From positions 11,065 through 75,064 of the forward strand of contig CAMLGC010000006.1 of the NCBI GenBank assembly GCA_946479505.1: DNA of 64,000 nucleotides. The letters are read 5' to 3'. This stretch comes from an uncultured Sphingomonadaceae bacterium. GTDB lineage: Bacteria; Pseudomonadota; Alphaproteobacteria; Sphingomonadales; Sphingomonadaceae. Made by a program: the position numbers and the translations under genes. Of the stretch, positions 1-9,634 are shown piece after piece; the first letter of the stretch is position 1, and each line of letters opens with the position of its first letter. The notes under the pieces were generated by a model that was not told the origin of the DNA, made no database searches, and saw only the letters and a program-made list of their open reading frames with translations.

Positions 1-76
1 GTCGCCATCGGGCCTTTCCTGCGTTGCCGTTTGCAACCCGTATCGCATGCGCGCCGGCGTTGGCGCAATGCGGCGA

Positions 77-1562
77 TCAGCGGCGCTTGTATACGGTGTG
101 GGGGAGCTTGCCGACGGTGACGGCGCCGACCGGGCGATAGGCGCGGGCGAGCGCGGCTTTGACGATCCGTTGCGTGATGTCGTTGGTGTTGGGCTTGGGC
201 GCGCGGACGACGATCACGCCCGGACGCGCGGCGAGGATGCGGGCGACCTCGGCGGCGGGCACGACGCCGATCGCCTCGGCCTCGCGCGTCTGGCTCAGAT
301 GGCTGCGGAAGACGTAGGGGCTCGGCAGGCACGAGTGGGTGAGGTGATAGAGGATCGGTTCGCTGCCAAAGGCGAACATGCAGTTCGGCGGACGCTGGCC
401 GATGAGGCGAACGAGCGCGGCGATCTGGTTGGCGTTGCCACGGCGGGCGATGTGATCGCGGACGACGAGGAAGGCCGCGGCGAGGCCGAACGAGGCGACC
501 GCAGCGGCGACGGGCTTATCGAACCGGCCGTTGGTGTCGAATGCGGGCGCTGTCGCTGCGGCAAGCGGCACGAGCAGCGGCAGGAAATAGTGCGCGCGCA
601 TCGCCCCGAGCGTCAGGATCGCAGCCAAGGCGGCAGCGGTCCAAGCGAAGAGGAAATGGGTGGCGGCGCGGTTCGCCGTGCGGCGCGCGCCCCAAGCCGC
701 GCAGGCAAGAAGCGGGGAGGAGGCCCAGGAGCGCGGTTGCGAGGTGCTGCGCGAAGAGCAAAGGGGGCTCGTCGCCGGAGCGATCGAAGATCGAGAAGAA
801 GTTCGCGTACACGAAGGCGTCGGCATGGCCGAGCGCGGCGTAGAAGGCGAGCACGGCGAGCGTGGGGACGAGCGCGATGGCGATCCACAACACCGCGCAG
901 GCGGCGAGCGTCGCGGGCGCCGCGTTGCGGCGGCGGAGCGCCCATAGCAGCGCCAGGCCGAAAAAGACGCCCTCGATCACGGTGGTATATTTTATCTGGA
1001 TGGCGAGCCCCATCAGCGCCATCGCGCCCGCGGCGCGGCGGACGAAGGCAGCGTCGGGCCGGCTGACGGCGTCGAGCGTCAGCAGCGCGGCGGCAGCGAC
1101 GGGAAGGTTGTAGAAGACCGGCGCCTGCCCGCCCGCGCCGTCGAAGATCATCAGCCAGACAAGGTAGAGCGCGCCCGCCGTCGTTGCCGCCGGGGGGCGG
1201 GCGTGGCGATCCGCGATGCGCGCGATCAGCCAGGCGGTGGCGGCGGCGAACAAGGTTGCGACGAGCTGATAGGCGAGGATGCCGGCGCCGCCGAGCAGGC
1301 GAATGCCGGCGAAGATCGCGAACAGGCCGACCGGCTTCCTGTCCCAGATATCGACGTAGGGCAGCGCGCCGTGGAGCATCCGATCGCCGACGAGGAGGTA
1401 GAATTGCTCGTCGCTGTGGATGACGGGATCGCCATAGAGCGGCGCCCGGAGAAGAAGCGCGACGAGGAGGAGGAGTACGACGCGCGGGAGGCCCTTGCGG
1501 ATCGCGACTGCGCGCGCGTCGCCGCGGCGAAGGGCGCGGACGCGGTTTTCGCGGCTCGACAT
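77..1562 (-). pseudogene. GT39/ArnT-like membrane glycosyltransferase, frameshifted
   Basis: The two halves of one multi-spanning membrane protein lie in different minus-strand frames. The N-terminal part (from ATG 1562) has a first membrane helix followed by DEQFY and DRKPVGL, the acidic loop typical of dolichyl-phosphate-mannose/ArnT-type (PMT_2) glycosyltransferases that use polyprenyl-linked sugars. After about residue 280 the frame is lost and continues one frame away down to the stop at 77. Removing one G from the GGGG run at 714-717 restores LLPLLACAAWG and a protein of about 494 residues with further helices and a soluble tail. It is either a recent null allele or a homopolymer sequencing error. 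The acceptor is unknown. Family assignment is by motif; the frameshift is seen directly. Confidence 0.7.
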
Positions 1563-1622
1563 CAGGTGGCCGTCCCGGTTGCGGCGTCGTGCGTCCTCGG
1601 CAGCAGGACTGCGTTTCCGTTC

Positions 1623-1712
1623 CCGTCATGCCGGACTTGTTCGGGCATCCAAGCTTTAACAGGCGAAATCGCTCGCGGAGGGGTGGACCCCGGAACAAGT
1701 CCGGGACGACGG
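1623..1712. repeat. Paired 28-bp palindromic repeat (REPIN-like)
   Basis: Two inverted 28-bp units (1623-1650 and 1685-1712) with ends CCGTCATGC and GACGACGG flank a 34-bp centre without an ORF. The unit has the same layout as the terminal repeats of the element at 41942-42341 (CCGTCATGC, then ACTTGTT, then GCATCC). It lies between the CoA-transferase stop and the glycosyltransferase start. I see no flanking target duplication here. Confidence 0.65.
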
Positions 1713-1752
1713 AAACCTATGCAAACATCGCGCGGAAACGGGCCCGCCGGAA

Positions 1753-2799
1753 TTATTCCCGTTCCGGCTGCCGCGGCGCCACCGTTTCGCTGCGCGAGTA
1801 GCGTGGCGCGGGGGTCGGCTGGGTCACGCCCTCCACCGCCACGAACGCGCCGCGCTGCACGTTGTGCGGATCGGCGGGTGCCTCGTCGAAATCGAGGACG
1901 GGGGTGACGCATGCTTCGTGCTCCGCGAACGCCGCGCACCACTCTTCGCGCGTGCGTTCGAGAAAACGTTGTGCGAGCATTTGTTTCCTTCTCGGCCAGG
2001 CGGGCGAATCGAACTGCCGGTCCCATTCCGCGGCCTCGAGCCCCAGAACGCGACACAAGGCGGTGTAGAATTGCGGCTCGATCGCGCCGACAGCGACGTA
2101 TTTGCCGTCGGCGCATTCGTAGGTGTCGTAGAAGGGCGCGCCGCCGTCGATGATGTTGGTGCCGCGCGGGCCGGGCCAGCGGCCGATGGCGCGGAAGCCC
2201 CACATCATGCTCATCAGCAGCGCCGAGCCCTCGGTCATCGCCGCGTCCACGACCTGCCCCTCGCCCGTCGCGCGCGCATGGAGGAGCCCCGCGAGCATCC
2301 CGAAGGCGAGCAGCATTCCGCCGCCGCCGAAATCGCCGACCAGGTTGATCGGGGGGACCGGCTTGCCGCCCGCGGGCCCGATCGCCGCGAGCGTACCCGA
2401 GAGCGCGATATAGTCGATGTCGTGGCCGGGTTCGTGCGCGCGCGGGCCGGTCTGGCCCCAGCCGGTCATGCGGCCGTAGACGAGGCGCGGGTTGTCGACG
2501 TGCAGGATTTCCGGGCCGAGGCCGAGCCGCTCCATCACGCCGGGGCGAAAGCCTTCGATCAGGCCGTCGGCGTCGGCGGCAAGGCGGCGGACCTCGGCGG
2601 CGCCGTCGGGGGATTTGAGATCGAGGCTCAGGATCGTGCGCGAGCGGAGCAGCGGGTCGCGCGGGTCGGACGGCGCGTCGGGGCGCTCGATCCGGAGCAC
2701 CTCGGCACCGTGATCGGCGAGCATCATCCCGCAGAAGGGCGCGGGGCCGATCCCGGCGATCTCGATGATGCGAAGTCCGGTGAGCGGAGGATTGGTCAT
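1753..2799 (-). CDS. CaiB/BaiF CoA-transferase, alpha-methylacyl-CoA racemase type
   Basis: 348-residue family III CoA-transferase fold. It opens with LTGLRIIEIAGIGPAPFCGMM, which is typical of alpha-methylacyl-CoA racemase (Amacr/MCR) rather than formyl-CoA transferase. GHDIDY carries the His and LVGDFGGGG the Asp that act as the acid/base pair in mycobacterial MCR. Likely role: epimerising 2-methyl-branched acyl-CoAs ahead of beta-oxidation in the cytoplasm. Length is close to the 360 usual for the family. The next minus-strand gene downstream is the broken glycosyltransferase, unrelated in function. The racemase subtype is inferred from motifs. Confidence 0.85.
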   Translation of the reverse strand: MTNPPLTGLRIIEIAGIGPAPFCGMMLADHGAEVLRIERPDAPSDPRDPLLRSRTILSLDLKSPDGAAEVRRLAADADGLIEGFRPGVMERLGLGPEILHVDNPRLVYGRMTGWGQTGPRAHEPGHDIDYIALSGTLAAIGPAGGKPVPPINLVGDFGGGGMLLAFGMLAGLLHARATGEGQVVDAAMTEGSALLMSMMWGFRAIGRWPGPRGTNIIDGGAPFYDTYECADGKYVAVGAIEPQFYTALCRVLGLEAAEWDRQFDSPAWPRRKQMLAQRFLERTREEWCAAFAEHEACVTPVLDFDEAPADPHNVQRGAFVAVEGVTQPTPAPRYSRSETVAPRQPERE

Positions 2800-2886
2800 G
2801 TCCGCCTGTTCTCGCTTCGCTGCGCGCCTGAGGTCAAGCGGATGCGATCCTTGATCGACGAAGCCGGACTGCCCTATGCTCGTCCC

Positions 2887-3696
2887 ATGGCATCGACAAT
2901 GTTGACGATTGCCGCAGCGCTATCGATGGGGGCCGCGCCGATCGCGGGCGCCGCGTTGCCGGTCCAGACGGCGCAGCCGCAGAACGCCGATGCGCGCGAT
3001 CAGGATGACATCATCGTCGAAGGGCTCCGGCTTCCACAAGAAGAGCCGCAAACCGAAGCGAAGCTGGCCACGCCGGGGCAGGGCATCATCAGCTCTCGGA
3101 TCGCCGCCGATACGGCGGATTTCTTCGCTCGATGTGTGATGAAGAGCCCCCGGGCGGAAATCCGGACGATCGTCGATGGAGCACCGGGCAGGGCCGATAC
3201 CGAACGCGCCTTCTATCTCATCATGAACATGCGTCGGGCGTGCTTTCTACAGGGTGCGGGCAGTCCTCCCAATTGGGGACTCTATGCACGCGGTGCGGTC
3301 CTTCACCAGGTAATCGAAACCTATGCGCCGAAGCTGCGGCTGACGCGAGCGGACACGAGCGATCGGGCGGTGCAACGCCGGTTCAATGCGGTGGAGATCC
3401 CGCGAAATCGCTGGCGGTCGCCGACGGGCTACCGATATTTCGAGATTGCGGTCTGCTTCGTGCGGCTTGAGCCGGAGCTTTCGGTGATGCTCGTTCGGGC
3501 GTCGCCGGGTTCGCCGGTGCAGGAGCGTCTGGAACAGGCGATCATCGACAGGGGGCGGCGGTGCGTGGGCAATGCCCCGGGAGTGACGGTCGATCCCGTG
3601 CAGTTCCGCGTCTATATCACCGACGCGGTGTACCGATGGGCGATCGCCGCGAAGGGCGTTTCCTCGCTGCTGCCCGCCGAATTCCCGAGACCTTAA
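2887..3696 (+). CDS. Secreted protein of unknown function
   Basis: 269 residues from ATG 2887, opening with a hydrophobic signal peptide (MASTMLTIAAALSMGAAPIAGAALP) and then a low-complexity linker with DDIIVEGLRLP, the IVV/IIV-plus-G pattern common after signal peptides in sphingomonad envelope proteins. The mature part has Cys near residues 79, 119, 196 and 222 but no motif I can name. ATG 2842 is an in-frame alternative that would put 15 residues before the signal peptide. Farther upstream the open frame is only antisense to the racemase gene. Its 3' end overlaps the convergent CoA-transferase by 4 bp. No function proposed. Confidence 0.7.
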   Translation: MASTMLTIAAALSMGAAPIAGAALPVQTAQPQNADARDQDDIIVEGLRLPQEEPQTEAKLATPGQGIISSRIAADTADFFARCVMKSPRAEIRTIVDGAPGRADTERAFYLIMNMRRACFLQGAGSPPNWGLYARGAVLHQVIETYAPKLRLTRADTSDRAVQRRFNAVEIPRNRWRSPTGYRYFEIAVCFVRLEPELSVMLVRASPGSPVQERLEQAIIDRGRRCVGNAPGVTVDPVQFRVYITDAVYRWAIAAKGVSSLLPAEFPRP

Positions 3697-4832
3697 CGAT
3701 CCTTCGGTTTGGCAAGCGACGGTGCGGGCCTGTCGAGCACCAGATCGGCGTCGGAGAAGCGGATCGGGGTGCGGACGCCGGGGATTGTCCCGCCGTCGCG
3801 GTTTAGCGTCAGGGCCATGTTGCGGTGGAGCACCTGCGGGTCGGCAAAGGCCTGGGCGACGGTGTTGATCGGACCCGCGGGGACGCCCTCCGCTTCCAGG
3901 TGGGCGAGGAGGTCGTCGCGTGCGAAGCGCTGGGTGGCTTCGGTGACACGCGCGGTGAGCGCGTCGCGATTGGCGACGCGCGACGGGTTGGTCGCGAAGC
4001 GCGGGTCGTCGGGGAGCTTCTCGAGGCCGGCGACCGCGCAGAAGCGGCGGAACTGGGCGTCGTTGCCGACGGCGAGGATGAACCAGCCGTCGGCGGTCGG
4101 ATAGGCGGCATAGGGTGCGATATTGGGGTGGGCGTTGCCGAGGCGGGTGGGGGAGATGCCCGAGACGAGATAGTTCATCGCCTGGTTGGCGAGCACCCCC
4201 GTCATCACATCGAGCAGCGCCATGTCGATATGCTGGCCCTTGCCGGTGCGCTCGCGCATCGCGAGCGCGGCCTGGATCGCGATCACGGCATAGAGCCCGG
4301 TGAAGATATCGGCGAAGGCGACGCCGATCTTCTGCGGCTCGCTCGCGGGATCGCCGGTCAAATCCATGATCCCCGACATGCCCTGGACAATGAAGTCGTA
4401 GCCGGCGCGGGTGGAATAAGGGCCGTCCTGGCCGAAGCCGGTGATCGAGCAATAGACGAGGCGGGGATTCTCGGCGGCGAGACTGGCGTAATCGAGCCCA
4501 TATTTGGCGAGGCCGCCGACCTTGAAGTTTTCGAGCACGACGTCGGCGTCGGCGATCAACGCCTTGACCTTCGCCTGACCCTCGGGGGTGCGGAAGTCGA
4601 TCGCGACCGAGGTTTTGCCGCGGTTGGCGGCGTGGAAATAGGCGGCGTCGCGGGTGCCGTCGGGGTTCTCGACGAAGGGCGGGCCCCAGCGGCGGGTGTC
4701 GTCGCCCTCGGGGCTTTCGACCTTGACCACCTCGGCGCCGAGATCGGCGAGCGTCTGGCCGGCCCAGGGGCCCGCGAGGATGCGGGCGAGCTCGACGACC
4801 TTGAGGCCGGCGAGGGGGGCGGGTTTTACCAC
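3693..4832 (-). CDS. CaiB/BaiF CoA-transferase, probably dicarboxylate (glutarate/succinate) specific
   Basis: 379-residue family III CoA-transferase: LAGLKVVELARILAGPWAGQ at the N-terminus, the conserved NFKVGGLAKYGLD and CSITGFGQDGPY segments, and the Asp-containing FADIFTGLYA. It lies 73 bp downstream of gcdH on the same strand. Pairing with glutaryl-CoA dehydrogenase suggests it activates glutarate using succinyl-CoA, like mammalian SUGCT (inference). I chose GTG 4832 because GGGAG lies 7 bases upstream. An in-frame ATG at 4889 would translate a palindromic repeat into 19 extra N-terminal residues absent from the family. The Shine-Dalgarno lies inside that repeat. Confidence 0.82.
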   Translation of the reverse strand: MVKPAPLAGLKVVELARILAGPWAGQTLADLGAEVVKVESPEGDDTRRWGPPFVENPDGTRDAAYFHAANRGKTSVAIDFRTPEGQAKVKALIADADVVLENFKVGGLAKYGLDYASLAAENPRLVYCSITGFGQDGPYSTRAGYDFIVQGMSGIMDLTGDPASEPQKIGVAFADIFTGLYAVIAIQAALAMRERTGKGQHIDMALLDVMTGVLANQAMNYLVSGISPTRLGNAHPNIAPYAAYPTADGWFILAVGNDAQFRRFCAVAGLEKLPDDPRFATNPSRVANRDALTARVTEATQRFARDDLLAHLEAEGVPAGPINTVAQAFADPQVLHRNMALTLNRDGGTIPGVRTPIRFSDADLVLDRPAPSLAKPKDR

Positions 4833-4836
4833 TGGT

Positions 4837-4889
4837 GTGCTCCCGCGAAGGCGGGGACCCAGGCTGGGCTCCCGCCTTCGCGGGAGCAC
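4837..4889. repeat. 53-bp palindromic repeat
   Basis: A near-perfect inverted repeat with arms GTGCTCCCGCGAAGGCGGG and CCCGCCTTCGCGGGAGCAC around a short CCAGGCTGGG centre, placed between gcdH and the CoA-transferase gene. Its left edge supplies the GGGAG used as ribosome-binding site by the downstream GTG start. Related copies lie at 18164-18240 and 27554-27617. Confidence 0.8.
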
Positions 4890-4905
4890 ATCAATATGCG
4901 AAAGG

Positions 4906-6090
4906 TCAAAACGCCGGAATCCCCGTGATTGCGCGGCCGAGGATCAGCGCGTGGACGTCATGGGCGCCCTCGTAGGTATTGACCGTCTCGAGGTTCATCA
5001 GGTGGCGCATCACCTGATATTCGGCCGAGATGCCGTTGCCGCCGTGCATGTCGCGCGCGGCGCGGGCGATGTCGAGCGCCTTGCCGACATTGTTGCGCTT
5101 GACGATCGAGATCATCTCGGGGGCGAACCGGCCTTCGTCCATCAGGCGACCGACGCGCAAGCTCGCCTGAAGGCCGAGCGCGATCTCGGTTTCCATGTCG
5201 GCGAGCTTCTTCTGATAGAGCTGGTTCGCGGCGAGGGCTTTTCCGAACTGCTTGCGGTCGAGGCCGTATTGGCGCGCCGCGTGGAAACAGAATTCGGCGG
5301 CGCCCAGACTGCCCCAGCTAATGCCGTAGCGCGCGCGGTTGAGGCAGCCGAACGGGCCTTTGAGCCCCTGCACCTCGGGGAGCAAGGCGTCCTCGCCGAC
5401 CTCGACCTCGTCCATCATCACCATGCCGGTGATCGACGCGCGCAAGCTCAGCTTGCCCTCGATCTTGGGCGCGGAGAGGCCCTTGCATCCTTTCTCGAGA
5501 ACGAACCCCTTGATCCCGCCGCCGTGCGCGTCGGACTTGGCCCAGATGACGAAGACGTCGGCGATCGGCGAGTTGCTGATCCAGGTCTTGGCGCCCGAAA
5601 GCGAATAGCCGCCGTCGGTCTTCCTGGCGCGCGTCGTCATGCTGCCGGGGTCGGAACCCGCATCGGGCTCGGTGAGGCCGAACGCGCCGATCGCTTCGCC
5701 GGTCGCGAGCCTGGGCAGGTATTTCCGCTTCTGCTCCTCGGTGCCGTAGGCGAAGATCGGGTACATGACGAGGCTCGACTGGACGCTCATCATCGAGCGG
5801 TAGCCCGAATCGATCCGCTCGACCTCGCGCGCGACGAGGCCGTAGGCGACGTAGCCCGCGCCGACGCCGCCGTACTCCGCCGGAATCGTCGGGCCGAGCA
5901 GGCCGAGCGCGCCCATTTCGCGAAAGATTTCGGGGTCGGTGGTCTCGTCGTTGAACGCGTCGATCACACGCGGCGCGAGCCTGTCGGTCGCGTACGCCTT
6001 CGCGGTGTCGCGGATCATGCGCTCGTCGTCGGTGAGCTGGTCGTCGAGGAAGAAGGGGTCCGCCCAGTCGAAGCGTGCCATGCCGGCCAT
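4906..6090 (-). CDS. gcdH: Glutaryl-CoA dehydrogenase
   Basis: 394-residue acyl-CoA dehydrogenase that oxidatively decarboxylates glutaryl-CoA to crotonyl-CoA in lysine, tryptophan and glutarate breakdown. Diagnostic features are the N-terminal [28 protein letters not shown] in the FAD/substrate region, [15 protein letters not shown], and [20 protein letters not shown] near the C-terminus, whose Glu (about residue 374) is the catalytic base. ATG 6090 is preceded by a strong AAAGGAG at ideal spacing. It is probably co-transcribed with the downstream CoA-transferase. The CitE-like gene diverges 78 bp upstream, so promoters for both directions must lie in that gap. Confidence 0.95.
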   Translation of the reverse strand: MAGMARFDWADPFFLDDQLTDDERMIRDTAKAYATDRLAPRVIDAFNDETTDPEIFREMGALGLLGPTIPAEYGGVGAGYVAYGLVAREVERIDSGYRSMMSVQSSLVMYPIFAYGTEEQKRKYLPRLATGEAIGAFGLTEPDAGSDPGSMTTRARKTDGGYSLSGAKTWISNSPIADVFVIWAKSDAHGGGIKGFVLEKGCKGLSAPKIEGKLSLRASITGMVMMDEVEVGEDALLPEVQGLKGPFGCLNRARYGISWGSLGAAEFCFHAARQYGLDRKQFGKALAANQLYQKKLADMETEIALGLQASLRVGRLMDEGRFAPEMISIVKRNNVGKALDIARAARDMHGGNGISAEYQVMRHLMNLETVNTYEGAHDVHALILGRAITGIPAF

Positions 6091-6168
6091 TGGTATCTCC
6101 TTTGCGCCTCCGATGGCGCTGATGCGGGGCGTTTGTCCACCCCCGGCGGATGCGGCACAAGGACGCGC

Positions 6169-7041
6169 ATGAGCGAGTCGATCCGCCCGCGCCGCAGCGC
6201 GTTGTTCCTCCCCGCATCGAACGCGCGCGCGATCGAGAAGGCGCGCGGCCTGGCGTGCGACGTGGTGATCCTCGATCTGGAAGACGCGGTCGCGCCCGAG
6301 GCGAAGGTGGAGGCGCGGGCGGCGGCCGTAGCGGCAGCGCGCGAGGGGTTCGGACATCGCGAAACGGTGGTGCGGGTCAACGCGCTCGACACCGAATGGG
6401 GAGCGGACGATCTCGCTACGATCAGGAGTGCCGGCGTGGACGCGGTGCTGGTGCCCAAGGTGGCGCGGGTCGACGATATTGCGCGCTACGACGAAGCACT
6501 GTCGGGCGCGTCCGCGACAACGCGGCTGTGGGCGATGGTCGAGACGTGCCGCGCCTTTTCCGAACTTCAGGCGATCGCCGACATGGCGGCGACGACGCGG
6601 CTGGCGGGGATGGTGGTGGGGACCAATGATCTCGCGCTCGAACTGCGCGCGCGACCGGCGGCGGATCGCGCGACCCTGCTGCCCTTCCTTGCGGCGGCGG
6701 TGGCGGCGGCGCGCGCGGCGGGGATCGTGGTGCTCGACGGCGTGTGCAACGATTTCAGCGATTCGTGCCGGCTCGCCGCCGAATGCGCGCAGGGCCGCGC
6801 GCTCGGCTTCGACGGCAAGTCGCTGATCCACCCCGCGCAGATCGAGGCGGCGAATCGTGCCTTCGCGCCCGAGCCGCACGAGATCGCCAAGGCGCACGCG
6901 GTGGTGGCGGCGTTCGCGCAGCCCGATAGTGCGGACAAGGGCGCGATCCGGCTCGACGGGCGGATGGTCGAGCGGCTGCATCTGGCCGAGGCCGAACGCC
7001 TGCTTGCGCTCGATGCGGCGATTGCCAGGCGTGCGGACTGA
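6169..7041 (+). CDS. HpcH/HpaI-family CoA-ester lyase (CitE-like)
   Basis: 290 residues of the citrate-lyase-beta/malyl-CoA-lyase fold: [36 protein letters not shown] at the N-terminus (split here by the RxxLFLPA and LDLEDAV family blocks), [10 protein letters not shown], the metal-binding Glu in [17 protein letters not shown], and [13 protein letters not shown] near the C-terminus. Stand-alone CitE-like proteins cleave or hydrolyse malyl-, citramalyl- or related CoA esters in the cytoplasm. No citrate lyase alpha or gamma genes are nearby, so a citrate lyase role is unlikely. The divergent gcdH neighbour fits CoA-ester catabolism. The exact substrate cannot be read from the sequence. Confidence 0.85.
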   Translation: MSESIRPRRSALFLPASNARAIEKARGLACDVVILDLEDAVAPEAKVEARAAAVAAAREGFGHRETVVRVNALDTEWGADDLATIRSAGVDAVLVPKVARVDDIARYDEALSGASATTRLWAMVETCRAFSELQAIADMAATTRLAGMVVGTNDLALELRARPAADRATLLPFLAAAVAAARAAGIVVLDGVCNDFSDSCRLAAECAQGRALGFDGKSLIHPAQIEAANRAFAPEPHEIAKAHAVVAAFAQPDSADKGAIRLDGRMVERLHLAEAERLLALDAAIARRAD

Positions 7042-7347
7042 GGCTCCTTTCCACACATTGATCTGTTGCACCAACGCCACATCGCCCGCGCATTGCGCGG
7101 CGTGATGCAACCCTATGCAAAAATGTCTTGTGAACGTTATCAATCTCTGCTTTTGTTAGCGTAACGGGGCGCGACTCAAGCGTGCAGCCGAGGAGGAGGG
7201 GATGACGGCACGGAGCGAGGCGCTCCTGATCTAGCGGCGCACCGAGTCGCCGCCGAAGGTACAAGCAATCGATCGAACAAGGACCGCCCGCCGCGCGCGA
7301 GGCGGCGGACGCGAGTTGCATGGTGCGGTTCGCGAGAGGGGGAAGTT
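7042..7347 (+). other. Regulatory region and leader of the glucosidase locus
   Basis: This 306-bp gap holds a LacI-type operator (7129-7142), a weaker half-site-like TGTTAGCGTAAC (7154-7165), and a purine-rich AGGAGGAGG (7191-7199) ahead of a 10-codon ORF (ATG 7202 to TAG 7234). A GC-rich stem of CCGCC/GGCGG type follows around 7288-7310 before the glucosidase GTG. A long structured 5' leader is likely. No tRNA or sRNA is recognised. Confidence 0.5.
7129..7142. promoter_or_regulatory. LacI-family operator
   Basis: TGTGAACGTTATCA fits the classic LacI/GalR pattern TG-N2-AACGTT-N2-CA with a central CG. It is symmetric at 10 of 14 positions. It lies about 200 bp ahead of the GH3 gene, and the likely cognate regulator is the LacI protein encoded at 15912-16970. 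The link to that regulator is inference. Confidence 0.65.
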
Positions 7348-9600
7348 GTGTCGGGCACAAAGCCATTTCGGATTGCGATCGCTGCGTTGCTGCTGGGGGC
7401 GGCTGTTGCGCCGCTCGCCGCGCAGCAAACGGCGCCGGCGTCCGCATCGGGCGTCGTCAGCGACGCGCGGGCGCGCGCGGCGGCGATCGTCGGCGAGATG
7501 ACGCTCGAGGAGAAGCTGCTCCTTGTCCACAGCCTGTTCCCGCCGCTTACCAAGGCCGATCCGCACGGCGACCTGATCCCGTCTGCGGGGCACGTTCCGC
7601 CGATCCCGCGGCTCGGCATCCCGATCGTGCGCGAGAGCGACGCGAGCCTGGGCGTCGCCAACCAGGTCGAGCAGCGCAAGGGCGATGTTGCGACCGCCCT
7701 CCCCTCGGGTCTTGCGACCGCGGCGACCTTCAACCCCGCGCTTGCTTATGCGGGCGGGGCGATGATCGGCGCAGAGGCGCGCGCCAAAAGGTTCAGCGTG
7801 CTGCTCGGCGGGGGCGTCAACCTGACGCGCGATCCGTGGAACGGGCGCAATTTCGAATATCTGGGCGAGGACCCGCTGCTCGCCGGGCGGATGGCGGGCG
7901 CGTCGATCGCAGGCATCCAGTCCAACCGCATCGTCTCGACCGTCAAGCATTTTGCGCTCAATTCGCAGGAAACCGGGCGGATGGTGCTCGACGCGCGGAT
8001 CGACGAGGCGGCGTTGCGCGAAAGCGACCTGCTTGCCTTCGAGATCGCGATCGAGAAGGGCCGGCCCGGCTCGGTGATGTGCGCCTACAACAAGCTGGAC
8101 GGCGACTGGGCGTGCGAGAACGATTTCCTCCTCAACCAGGTGCTCAAGGGCGATTGGGGGTATGACGGCTGGGTGATGTCCGACTGGGGCGGCGTGCATT
8201 CGACCGTGAAGGCGGCCAATGCCGGGCTCGACCAGCAATCGGGGCAGGAGCTCGACCGGAAGATCTATTTCGGCGAACCGCTCGAAGCGGCGGTGAAAAG
8301 CGGCAAGGTCTCGATGGCGCGGCTCGACGATATGGTGACGCGCATCCTGACCGGCATGATCGAAAACGGGCTGCTCGACGCGCCGACGCCCGAGGCGGTG
8401 CAGCCGATCGATTACGATGCGCATGCCGAGGTCGCGCAGCGCGATGCCGAGGCGGGGATCGTGCTGCTCAAGAACGAAGGCGACGTGCTGCCGCTCGCCC
8501 AATCCGCCAAGCGGATCGTGCTGATCGGCGGGCATGCCGATGTCGGGGTGCTCTCGGGCGGGGGATCGAGCCAGGTGCGCTCGGTCGGCGGCGCGCCGGT
8601 CGAGATTCCGCTGACCGAAGGCGCGGCCATGTCGTTCGCGCGGGTGACGTGGCATGCCTCGTCCCCGCTGGAGGCCATCCGCCGAATCGCACCCGATGCA
8701 GAGGTGCGCTACGTCGCCGGCACCGACGATGCGGCAGCGGCGAAGGCCGCGGCGGGGGCAGACGTGGCGATCGTCTTCGCGACGCAGTGGACGACCGAGG
8801 CCGAGGACGCGACCAGCCTGTCGCTGCCGCACGATCAGGACGCGCTGATCGACGCGGTCGCCGCGGCGAATCCCCACACGGTGGTGGTGCTGGAGACGGG
8901 CGGGCCGGTGCTGATGCCGTGGCTCGATCGCGTGCCCGCGGTGGTCGAGGCTTGGTATCCCGGCCAGCGTGGGGGCGAGGCGATTGCGCGCATCCTGTTC
9001 GGCGAGGTCAACCCGTCGGGGCACCTGCCGATCACCTTTCCGGCGTCGGCCTTGCAGGCGCCGCGGCCCGAGCCGGTCGGGCTCGATGTGCTCGCCGATG
9101 CGGCCGATGCTGCCGCCAACGCCGCAATCGCTCCCGACAAGGCGCCGGTGAGCTTTCCCGTCGAGTATGTCGAGGGCTCGGACGTCGGCTACCGCTGGTA
9201 CGAGAAGACCGGCCGCACCCCCGCTTTTCCGTTCGGCTACGGGCTCAGCTACACCGATTTCGCTTATCGCAACCTGCACGTCACCGGCGGCGACCGGCTC
9301 GTCGTCAGCGTCGATGTGACCAACACCGGCAAGCGCGCAGGCGCCGACGTGCCGCAGCTTTACGTAAACCACGGCGACACACCGATGCGGCTCGCCGATT
9401 TCCGGCGGGTGCGGCTCGCGCCCGGCGAGACGCAGCGCGTCACCTTCGTCGCCGAGCCGCGCATCCTTGCCGAATACGACACATCGCTTCCCGGCTGGCG
9501 GATCGCCGGCGGCCCCTATCGCGTCGTGGTCGGCCACGACGCGGCCGACCGCGCGCTCTCCGCCATCGCAACGATCAACCCACGTACCATGCGTCCCTGA
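7348..9600 (+). CDS. Secreted GH3 beta-glucosidase
   Basis: 750-residue glycoside hydrolase family 3 enzyme with a signal peptide (about residues 1-25), an N-terminal TIM barrel (KHFALNSQETGR, SVMCAYNKLDGDWACEN), the nucleophile Asp279 in VMSDWGG, a C-terminal alpha/beta sandwich starting near LPLAQSAKRIVLIG, and a fibronectin-III-like end (GYGLSYTDF, VDVTNTGKRAGADVPQLY). It would hydrolyse terminal beta-glucosides in the periplasm. GTG 7348 is chosen because GAGGGGGAAG precedes it. It is the first gene of a sugar locus followed by a TonB receptor, two halogenase-like flavoproteins, a LacI regulator and an MFS transporter, and is probably repressed through the operator at 7129. Confidence 0.92.
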   Translation: MSGTKPFRIAIAALLLGAAVAPLAAQQTAPASASGVVSDARARAAAIVGEMTLEEKLLLVHSLFPPLTKADPHGDLIPSAGHVPPIPRLGIPIVRESDASLGVANQVEQRKGDVATALPSGLATAATFNPALAYAGGAMIGAEARAKRFSVLLGGGVNLTRDPWNGRNFEYLGEDPLLAGRMAGASIAGIQSNRIVSTVKHFALNSQETGRMVLDARIDEAALRESDLLAFEIAIEKGRPGSVMCAYNKLDGDWACENDFLLNQVLKGDWGYDGWVMSDWGGVHSTVKAANAGLDQQSGQELDRKIYFGEPLEAAVKSGKVSMARLDDMVTRILTGMIENGLLDAPTPEAVQPIDYDAHAEVAQRDAEAGIVLLKNEGDVLPLAQSAKRIVLIGGHADVGVLSGGGSSQVRSVGGAPVEIPLTEGAAMSFARVTWHASSPLEAIRRIAPDAEVRYVAGTDDAAAAKAAAGADVAIVFATQWTTEAEDATSLSLPHDQDALIDAVAAANPHTVVVLETGGPVLMPWLDRVPAVVEAWYPGQRGGEAIARILFGEVNPSGHLPITFPASALQAPRPEPVGLDVLADAADAAANAAIAPDKAPVSFPVEYVEGSDVGYRWYEKTGRTPAFPFGYGLSYTDFAYRNLHVTGGDRLVVSVDVTNTGKRAGADVPQLYVNHGDTPMRLADFRRVRLAPGETQRVTFVAEPRILAEYDTSLPGWRIAGGPYRVVVGHDAADRALSAIATINPRTMRP

Positions 9601-9634
9601 TTCAACGAGAACAATCGAACCTGAGGAGGAAGAC

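Noticed and set aside
1864..2886. N-terminal extension of the secreted protein at 2887-3696
   Set aside because: It is purely antisense to the racemase gene, and a good signal peptide begins at 2887.
4906..7143. 745-residue extended glutaryl-CoA dehydrogenase
   Set aside because: The extra 350 residues are antisense to the CitE-like gene, and ATG 6090 has a strong Shine-Dalgarno.
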